Below, piece by piece: positions 42,616-48,119 of a stretch of 48,119 nt of DNA; within the stretch, counting starts at the first letter, position 1; each line of letters opens with the position of its first letter. Made by a program: the position numbers and the translations under genes. Where the stretch lies: contig JAKLFP010000012.1 in assembly GCA_022711115.1 (NCBI GenBank), positions 1 to 48,119 on the forward strand, given 5' to 3'. Under the pieces are notes generated by a model that saw nothing but the letters and a program-made list of their open reading frames with translations, ran no database searches and was not told the DNA's origin. The stretch comes from Candidatus Omnitrophota bacterium. Lineage in GTDB: Bacteria > Omnitrophota > Omnitrophia > Omnitrophales > Aquincolibacteriaceae.

Positions 42616-44403
42616 ATGCAACGAGAATCCGGCGGGACTCGGTATGACGAGAATGTTGTTGAAAAAGTAGCTTCCGCCAACGATATTGTCGAAATCATTT
42701 CTCAGTTTATTCCTCTCAAGCGATCTGGAAGAAACCTCAAGGCTTGTTGCCCTTTTCACCAGGAAAAAACCCCGTCTTTCATGGTTCAACCCGAAAAACA
42801 GCTCTATCATTGTTTTGGTTGTGGTGCCGGCGGCGATGTGTTCAGTTTTTTGATGCGTTATGAGAATCTTACTTTTCCGGAAGCTTTAAAAGCACTCGCA
42901 GATCGTGCGAATATCGCTTTGCCGGAGCGGCGAGGTTTCAAAGAAGAATCTTCCGGTCTGAAAGAAAAACTTTATGATGTGTGCCAGGTCGCATCAAATT
43001 TTTATCATGAACTGCTTTTGAAAGATATCGGTGCGCCAGCGCGTGCGTATCTGGCCAAACGGAAAATCTCGGAAGAGATCATTGGTGAATTCAAGCTTGG
43101 TTGGACGCCGATGGAATGGCGGACTCTTTTCGATTATTTAACTAAAAAAGGTTATTCCGAAAACCTTCTCAAACAGGCGGCGCTCATTCAACAGTCATCG
43201 AAAGGGAATTATTACGATACCTTTCGCGGGCGGCTTATGTTTCCGATACTTAACCTCCAAAACAAAGTCATCGCATTCGGCGGACGATTGATTGCTGAAG
43301 CAGACGGGCCTAAATATCTCAACTCACCCGAGACGCCTATTTTTTCAAAGAGGCGGGAACTTTTTGGTCTCAATCTTGCCAAGAAATTCATTGATCGGGA
43401 ATGGCCGAATCTCATATTAGTGGAAGGGTATATGGATTTTCTGGCACTTTATCAGCATGGATTTAAAAATGCCGTGGCAACATTGGGAACCGCGTTAGGC
43501 GAGGACCATGTTCATCTCATGAAGCGTTTTGTGGAAGAGGTCATCGTTGTCTATGATGGGGATAAAGCAGGAGAGGCTGCGGCGCTTCGCGGACTGGAAA
43601 TATTGTTGGAAGGCGGAATGCAGGTGAAATTAGTGAACCTGCCGGAGGGAGAAGATCCGGATGATTTTTTGAATCGTCACGGCAGGGATGCTTTTGCTTC
43701 CTTGCTCAAAAGCTCTAAGGATTTTTTTGATTACAAGCTTCAGCTTATGCTTGCACGATATCCACGACAAGATGCGCTTGGTCTTTCAAAAATTTGCCGG
43801 GAAATGTTCGAAACATTTCTCAAGATCAAGAACACAGTGGTGTTGTCAGAATATTTTAACCGGCTTGCCCGCACTTTGAACGTGGATGAAAATTCTTTGC
43901 GTACGGAGTATTCTTATTTGAACCATAAAAGCGGTGTGTCGCGCGAACGCCCCAAAGAAGTTGCTTCGGGAAAGCAGCCTTTCTTGCCTGCACAAGAGGA
44001 GCTGATGCTGATCGTTCTCATGGCTGAAGTCCCACCGCTGTGTGAACGGGCTTGTGAAGAAATTCAGGATACGGACCTGAAAACGCCGGCGTTGCAAGCC
44101 ATTTTTCAACATTTGCGAGAGGCTTATGAGCAAAATAAAAAGCTTTCTTTTTCAATTCTTCTCAATCGCATTCAGGATTTGAAGTGCCGGGAACAACTGG
44201 TTGCGGTGATGACTTCCATGGATGATACCGCCGAGCGGGAGAAAATTTTTGAAGATTGTATTCGGCAGATCAAACAAAAGAAAATTACCGTACGTCTTGA
44301 GGAGCTTCGTCGATTGATCTCAAAGGCTGAGTCTGAGGGGGACGTCGTACAATTGCAAGCCCATACTCAGGAGTATCAGTCTCTGCTTCATCGCTTGCGG
44401 TAG
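42616..44403 (+). CDS. dnaG: DNA primase
   Basis: DnaG lays RNA primers for replication. The 595-residue protein has the CHC2 zinc finger (CPFHQEKTPSF and YHCFGCGAGGDVFSF), the catalytic core, and a TOPRIM domain with ILVEGYMDFLALYQHG and VVYDGDKAGEAAA. A C-terminal helicase-binding region follows. All metal-binding residues are present. It is directly upstream of rpoD, the conserved macromolecular-synthesis arrangement, here without rpsU in front. Confidence 0.96.
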   Translation: MQRESGGTRYDENVVEKVASANDIVEIISQFIPLKRSGRNLKACCPFHQEKTPSFMVQPEKQLYHCFGCGAGGDVFSFLMRYENLTFPEALKALADRANIALPERRGFKEESSGLKEKLYDVCQVASNFYHELLLKDIGAPARAYLAKRKISEEIIGEFKLGWTPMEWRTLFDYLTKKGYSENLLKQAALIQQSSKGNYYDTFRGRLMFPILNLQNKVIAFGGRLIAEADGPKYLNSPETPIFSKRRELFGLNLAKKFIDREWPNLILVEGYMDFLALYQHGFKNAVATLGTALGEDHVHLMKRFVEEVIVVYDGDKAGEAAALRGLEILLEGGMQVKLVNLPEGEDPDDFLNRHGRDAFASLLKSSKDFFDYKLQLMLARYPRQDALGLSKICREMFETFLKIKNTVVLSEYFNRLARTLNVDENSLRTEYSYLNHKSGVSRERPKEVASGKQPFLPAQEELMLIVLMAEVPPLCERACEEIQDTDLKTPALQAIFQHLREAYEQNKKLSFSILLNRIQDLKCREQLVAVMTSMDDTAEREKIFEDCIRQIKQKKITVRLEELRRLISKAESEGDVVQLQAHTQEYQSLLHRLR

Positions 44404-44491
44404 CCTTCTTGATTCCGCAGGCTCATTAAAAACCTTTAAGCTTATGGCTATTCATGCGCATTTCTCATTAAGAACAAAATAAATTATTCTC

Positions 44492-44520
44492 TTGGTTTCT
44501 AGGGGCAAGGTAATTATAAT
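44492..44520 (+). promoter_or_regulatory. rpoD promoter adjacent to the start codon
   Basis: TTGGTT (44492-44497), 17 bases and a perfect TATAAT (44515-44520) lie just before the rpoD ATG. The expected start near 44527 is only about four bases from ATG 44531. Confidence 0.7.
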
Positions 44521-44530
44521 ACCCAGTTCT

Positions 44531-46225
44531 ATGAAAAGACCTTCTTCAAAACCCACCAAAACTATGTCTAAAAAGCAACTCTTGAAGAGTAGCACCAAGA
44601 CGAAACCAGCCATGGACGTTACGGCTAAAGAGGGTAAGAAAATCGTAACGGCACCTAAAAAACAAAAAGAAATCATTACAAGTCTTCTGTCTTTGGGTAA
44701 AAAACAAGGATTTGTGACCATTGAGCAAATGAAGAAAAAACTTCCTGAGGACATGAATAATGCCGAGAAAGTCGAAGAAATCATAGGTGTTCTTACGGAA
44801 AAGGGAATTGAAGTTACGAGTCAAACCATGGGGGAGCAGGCCAAGCCATCAACGGAACCGATTCAGGATGTAGAGGCCAAAAAGACCAAGGATTCCGAGT
44901 TGGAAGAGGATGCAGCGATCGAAGAATACGAACGTGTCCGTATTGATGACCCGGTTCGAACCTATTTGCGTCAAATGGGACAAATCTCGCTTTTGACGCG
45001 GGAACAGGAAATTGAAATTTCCAAACGAATTGAAGCTTGTGAAGAAGATTTGAAAAGGGTTGTCTATCAGACCCAGGCAGCGCGTTTTGAGGTTCTGGAG
45101 CTTGCAAAAAAAATCACGGACGGACAAGTCCAGCTTGATGCCATTATTGATGAGGATCAAGAGGTGAAAATCCAGTTTATCAAGCGTAAGCTCAAATTGT
45201 TAATCCGTAAATTTCGTGCGTCACGGAAGAAAGCGAATGTGGTCGAGCTTTTGATCCAGTTTAATCTCAGCATCGGTATTGTTGAACAAATTATCGCGAA
45301 TCTTCGGGCTAAGCTTCGGGAATTAAAGAAAAACCGTGACGACATCAAAAAATTGCGTCGGCATGCGGTTCGCGGCCAAATCGGAAAAATCGAAGAGCGT
45401 AACCGACAGATTCTTTCCGAATTAGGTGAACCGGAAGAAAAGCTTTTGGAACATTTCAAAGCCATCGTTCGTAAGGAATGGGAACTTTCTAAAGCCAAGA
45501 AAGCTTTGGTGGCCGCCAATCTCCGCCTTGTGGTCAGTATTGCAAAAAAATATACAAATCGTGGGCTTTCTTTTTTGGATCTGATTCAGGAAGGGAACAT
45601 AGGCCTCATGAAGGCCGTTGATAAATTCGAATATAAACGAGGGTATAAATTTTCGACTTATGCAACTTGGTGGATCCGCCAAGCTATCACGCGATCCATC
45701 GCGGATCAGGCGCGTACCATCCGTATTCCCGTGCATATGATCGAAACGATCAATAAATTTTTCCGCGCTTCACGGCATCTAGTTCAGGAAACCGGTCGTG
45801 AGCCGACGCCGGAAGAAGTCGCCCAAGTCATGAGGATGCCGGTTGAGAAGGTAAAAGGGATTTTAAAAATTGCCCAGGAGCCGATCAGTCTTCAGACGCC
45901 GATTGGTGACGAAGGCGATACGAGCTTTGGGGATTTTATCGAAGATAAGTCCGCAGTTTCTCCTGCCAATGCCACCGCCTATAGCATGTTGAAAGAACAA
46001 ATGGATGATGTCCTGATGACGCTGACCGAGCGTGAGGAGAAAGTGCTGCGTTTGAGATTCGGTATCGGGGACGGTTATCCGCGCACTTTGGAAGAGGTGG
46101 GGCACATTTTTAATGTCACGCGTGAGCGTGTTCGTCAAATTGAGGCTAAAGCCTTAAGGAAATTACGCCATCCCACGCGTTCCAGAAAACTCAAGAATTT
46201 TCTGGATATTAAGCTTAGCGAGTAA
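44531..46225 (+). CDS. rpoD: RNA polymerase primary sigma factor
   Basis: The 564-residue sigma-70 protein has a lysine-rich start and a region 1.1-like domain ([18 protein letters not shown]). Region 1.2 ([18 protein letters not shown]) and a helical non-conserved insert of about 150 residues follow. Region 2 is intact ([52 protein letters not shown]), as are region 3 and region 4 ([20 protein letters not shown]). It is a group 1 factor. ATG 44531 is the first start after the promoter; ATG 44564 ([10 protein letters not shown]) is an alternative. Neither has a Shine-Dalgarno site. Confidence 0.95.
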   Translation: MKRPSSKPTKTMSKKQLLKSSTKTKPAMDVTAKEGKKIVTAPKKQKEIITSLLSLGKKQGFVTIEQMKKKLPEDMNNAEKVEEIIGVLTEKGIEVTSQTMGEQAKPSTEPIQDVEAKKTKDSELEEDAAIEEYERVRIDDPVRTYLRQMGQISLLTREQEIEISKRIEACEEDLKRVVYQTQAARFEVLELAKKITDGQVQLDAIIDEDQEVKIQFIKRKLKLLIRKFRASRKKANVVELLIQFNLSIGIVEQIIANLRAKLRELKKNRDDIKKLRRHAVRGQIGKIEERNRQILSELGEPEEKLLEHFKAIVRKEWELSKAKKALVAANLRLVVSIAKKYTNRGLSFLDLIQEGNIGLMKAVDKFEYKRGYKFSTYATWWIRQAITRSIADQARTIRIPVHMIETINKFFRASRHLVQETGREPTPEEVAQVMRMPVEKVKGILKIAQEPISLQTPIGDEGDTSFGDFIEDKSAVSPANATAYSMLKEQMDDVLMTLTEREEKVLRLRFGIGDGYPRTLEEVGHIFNVTRERVRQIEAKALRKLRHPTRSRKLKNFLDIKLSE

Positions 46226-46302
46226 TACAATTTCACAGAAGAGTACTCAAGGGAAAAGGATTTTTTGACGATTCTTTAAGTGTTATAAAAAATGAGGTCC
46301 TA

Positions 46303-46707
46303 ATGGCCGAAAACAAAAAGTGCATTCTTATCATTGATGATGAGGATGATGTTTGTCAGATAGTTAAAGAGAAATTTGAACATAGCGGCTACCAAGTCTT
46401 GATGGCCAATGATGGTGCCGAAGGTTTCAAAAAGACAGAAGAAGGGAAACCTGATTGTGTGCTTCTTGATATACGAATACCCAAAGGGGAAGATGGACTG
46501 ACATATCTTCGGAAATTACGTTCTTACCGCAATGATGATCTTCAAGAGCAAGCGCGCATGCGAAAGACGCCTGTGATCATGCTGACGGGGGCTGGCGCGA
46601 CCATGCAGCCTCTTTTTGAGCTCGAGCAAATCAGTGGTTTCATCGAGAAACCTTTTGATTTGGCTAACCTTCAAAGTAAAGTTGAGCACGTTCTCAAGAT
46701 TCGCTAG
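46303..46707 (+). CDS. Stand-alone response regulator receiver
   Basis: The 134-residue protein is a receiver domain with the acidic pocket in IIDDEDDV, the phospho-acceptor Asp in VLLDIRIPKGEDG, the switch Thr in MLTGAG and the Lys in EKPFDL. The loop around RSYRNDDLQEQARMRKTP is longer than usual. No output domain and no kinase are adjacent, so the partner is unknown. The ATG follows TATAAA and a GAGG-containing ribosome site. It is the last normal gene before the sparse region. Confidence 0.9.
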   Translation: MAENKKCILIIDDEDDVCQIVKEKFEHSGYQVLMANDGAEGFKKTEEGKPDCVLLDIRIPKGEDGLTYLRKLRSYRNDDLQEQARMRKTPVIMLTGAGATMQPLFELEQISGFIEKPFDLANLQSKVEHVLKIR

Positions 46708-47041
46708 CACCGTTTCATTTTAATATGCATGGGTACACGGTATCGTCATAGAAGCATTTTTAATTTGTGTCCTTCAATGCTAGTCAAGTCATCCCAGTAG
46801 AGTCGATTGTCCATTGCAATTCTCTTCCTGATTCGCTATTCTAATCCGCAAAACAAGAGCATCAAGTGGCTGTTGGTTTTCAGTTTTTAATTCATTATAA
46901 AAGTTAAAATGATTCGAGTTGGCAATAGTCAGGTTTAGATCCTCGCCGCCAACGTCCCAAAATGCCGACGAGGAAGGTTAAAGCATATCTTTCTATGGCG
47001 GGCCGTCCGAAAGGACTGGATCCCTAGAAAACAACAATTTT
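46708..47041. other. Gene-free stretch with candidate structured RNA
   Basis: There is no supported coding sequence across these 334 bases. Near its end lie a TCCTCG/CGAGGA stem (46940-46945 with 46969-46974) and a hairpin at 47000-47024 capped by GAAA (GTCC-GAAA-GGAC with flanking CC/GG and GGG/CCC). CCGCC (46946-46950) could pair with GGCGG (46997-47001), suggesting a multibranch RNA. I recognise no known family. Confidence 0.35.
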
Positions 47042-47085
47042 GGGCCCGTAGCTCAGTCGGTTAGAGCAGGCGACTCATAATCGCT
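47042..47085 (+). pseudogene. Truncated tRNA-Met (anticodon CAU), 5' half only
   Basis: The acceptor strand GGGCCCG, D-arm GCTC...GAGC and a full anticodon arm (GGCGA, loop CTCATAA, TCGCT) match an elongator-type tRNA-Met; the anticodon CAT is at 47076-47078. After base 47085 the variable loop, T-arm and the acceptor return strand CGGGCCC are all absent, so the product cannot fold as a tRNA. An Ile2-type CAU tRNA is possible but less likely. The break lies just after the anticodon stem, a place used by some integrases. Confidence 0.8.
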
Positions 47086-47408
47086 CAGGAAAATTTTCGC
47101 AACCCTTTGAGATTCATCATAATCCTTTTTTCCTCCAAAACTTAGCTCTCTTCTTCCTTTTGCTCCACTCTGCCCGTTTAGACCCTGAAAACCTTTCGCT
47201 AAGGGAACAATATGGGAACAGGGGGGTGTCTCTCGCCATACACACTTTACCCCACCCCCGGGTATCACAGTTATTCCTCGCATTGATAATTCAGCCAATT
47301 TTTGAAACCTGATAGCTTCTGCATAAACTTGCTATATCAATGTCCTAGTATGTCCTAGGCTGTCCTATTGAAGTATGCTCGACTATCCTTTAAGCTTTAA
47401 TCCTCCTT
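47086..47408. other. Intergenic junction region with short repeats
   Basis: I see no convincing gene in these 323 bases. The sequence is AT-richer than the core genes. TCATAATC from the tRNA anticodon loop recurs at 47117-47124, and GGGAACA occurs twice at an 11-base period (47203-47209 and 47214-47220). A minus-strand frame at 47053-47298 runs into the tRNA fragment and is probably not a gene. Confidence 0.5.
47341..47368 (+). repeat. Three TGTCCTA iterons at exact 10-base spacing
   Basis: TGTCCTAG, TGTCCTAG and TGTCCTAT begin at 47341, 47351 and 47361, one helical turn apart. They lie 41 bases before the PEP-CTERM gene, so a regulator operator is plausible. Confidence 0.65.
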
Positions 47409-48023
47409 ATGAAGATAAAAATTTTAGTTCTTATTTTGTTGCTCCTTCCGTTCCTCACTCCCAACGCTCATGCTGTAGTATTTGAATGGTCAATCGCAGA
47501 TGGTGGAAATGGGCATTTTTATGAAAGGAACGATACAAATTTATCTTGGCATGATGCTGAAACTTATGCTGAAGGATTAGGGGGCTATCTTGGAACTATT
47601 ACTTCTCAAGCTGAGCAAAATTTCGTTTGGAGCAATTTAGGACTCAACGAAGAATTTATTTGGCTCGGAGGAACAGATGAAGTTCTGGAAGGAACTTGGA
47701 AGTGGGTCACAGGCGAAACCTTTTGGATTGGAGGAATCGACGGATATTCAGTTGGTGGTGCTTATAACAACTGGGGGAAAAATGGATTGATTCAATCTGA
47801 GCCTGACAATATTGGACAAGGTCAAGATTATCTCGTATTTTTTCCAGGTGGTCTTGGTGGGCATAATGGCGAATGGGATGATTATGGACTTCCCGATTAC
47901 AATCACCTCAAGCCATCAATTATTGAATATAACTCTTCGCCTACAGCCATTCCCGAACCCTCAACAATCCTGCTGATGCTTTCTGGACTACTGGGCTTAC
48001 CATTTGTGAGGAGGAAAAAGTGA
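47409..48023 (+). CDS. PEP-CTERM secreted protein with C-type lectin-like domain
   Basis: The 204-residue protein has a signal peptide (residues 1-22, ending NAHA). A C-type lectin-like domain follows (WHDAETYAEGLGGYLGTITS, IWLGGTDEVLEGTWKWVTGE, NNWGKNG and GEWDDYG). The C-terminal sorting signal is PEPSTILLMLSGLLG plus a basic FVRRKK tail. PEP-CTERM proteins are cut and anchored by an exosortase; none is in the window. The next gene starts over its stop by GTGA. The upstream 10-base repeats may regulate it. Confidence 0.88.
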   Translation: MKIKILVLILLLLPFLTPNAHAVVFEWSIADGGNGHFYERNDTNLSWHDAETYAEGLGGYLGTITSQAEQNFVWSNLGLNEEFIWLGGTDEVLEGTWKWVTGETFWIGGIDGYSVGGAYNNWGKNGLIQSEPDNIGQGQDYLVFFPGGLGGHNGEWDDYGLPDYNHLKPSIIEYNSSPTAIPEPSTILLMLSGLLGLPFVRRKK

Positions 48024-48119
48024 AAAAGCTATTACTCACCGCTCTCTTGCTGCTTCTATTTGCCACTCCCGCTCATGCCATTACCATGTTTGGCTATGAT
48101 TTTGAGGATACTGCTTTTA
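48020..48119 (+). CDS. Secreted protein (3' partial)
   Basis: The frame opens at GTG 48020, overlapping the previous stop by GTGA, and runs off the window end. The visible 33 residues are a signal peptide (KKLLLTALLLLLFATPAHA) followed by ITMFGYDFEDTAF. A GGAGGAAAAA ribosome site precedes the GTG. The mature start resembles LamG/concanavalin-type or PEP-CTERM exoproteins, but too little is present to assign. Co-transcription with the lectin-like gene is likely. Confidence 0.6.
   Translation, partial: MKKLLLTALLLLLFATPAHAITMFGYDFEDTAF

Noticed and set aside
46940-47024. Cyclic di-GMP (GEMM) riboswitch or RNase P fragment
   Set aside because: The GAAA-capped hairpin and AGGAAGG invite the idea, but the conserved GEMM core and the RNase P core are absent.
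47042-47120. A complete tRNA-Met
   Set aside because: No T-arm (GGTTC-type loop) and no CGGGCCC return strand follow the anticodon stem, so only the 5' half is present.
47053-47298. Minus-strand open frame of 81 codons as a possible integrase remnant
   Set aside because: It runs into the tRNA fragment, has no integrase catalytic motif and no ribosome site; the tail matching the antisense tRNA is coincidental to the frame.
1-48119. CRISPR array, transposon, prophage or toxin-antitoxin locus
   Set aside because: No regularly spaced repeat array, transposase, integrase, structural phage gene or toxin-antitoxin pair could be found in the sequence.

Overview
The window reads as chromosome of an uncultured Gram-negative bacterium. 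Coding density is very high, GC is moderate (high 40s by eye), and neighbouring genes often overlap by ATGA or GTGA. LpxD implies lipid A, LspA and Lgt imply lipoproteins, and the futalosine route implies menaquinone respiration. A PEP-CTERM protein and a partial large protein with a UDPGP-like domain point toward the PVC superphylum, most likely Candidatus Omnitrophota. That placement is inference from gene content, not a phylogeny.

Layout. 1-2159: 3' part of a large protein with a UDP-sugar pyrophosphorylase-like segment, closed by a strong terminator. 2299-10287: a tightly coupled run of tyrS, a GldA/GldF/GldG-like ABC system with a DUF4340 protein, yggS, proC, yggT and a purine nucleoside phosphorylase. 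10360-16574: ileS, a GAF sensor kinase, a lone receiver and a GAF/HD-GYP protein. 16667-19324: DksA-like protein, lspA, lgt and rluD. 19400-20844: a secreted unknown and a YugP-like protein without its protease motif. 20801-27408: a menaquinone operon with ubiD-, ubiA- and ubiX-like genes, mqnA, mqnC, a GNAT gene, a ubiE-like gene and a RidA-like gene. 27431-30026: CPBP protease, Mrp and folE. 30088-32374: lpxD and a SurA-N-like protein on the minus strand around a small membrane protein. 32628-38949: guaB3-like gene, guaA and dnaE. 39102-39737: HU and a cold-shock protein. 39856-46707: rsmE, mtaB, cvpA, dnaG, rpoD and a lone receiver. 46708-48119: a sparse, AT-richer region with a truncated tRNA-Met(CAU), repeats and two secreted-protein genes, one a PEP-CTERM lectin-like protein.

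How the genes work together. Most of the window is core machinery: translation, replication priming and polymerisation, the primary sigma factor, lipoprotein maturation and guanine nucleotide synthesis. The clearest pathway block is 20801-27408: MqnA makes the entry intermediate, MqnC is a radical-SAM step, UbiA/UbiD/UbiX-like enzymes prenylate and decarboxylate, and the UbiE-like enzyme methylates. MqnB, MqnD and MqnE are not in the window.

No CRISPR array, transposase, integrase, toxin-antitoxin or defence system is visible. The most unusual points are the catalytically dead YugP-like gene ahead of the menaquinone operon, the GNAT and RidA genes inside that operon, the truncated tRNA beside secreted cargo, apparently leaderless promoters for lpxD and rpoD, and several short inverted or interspersed repeats.
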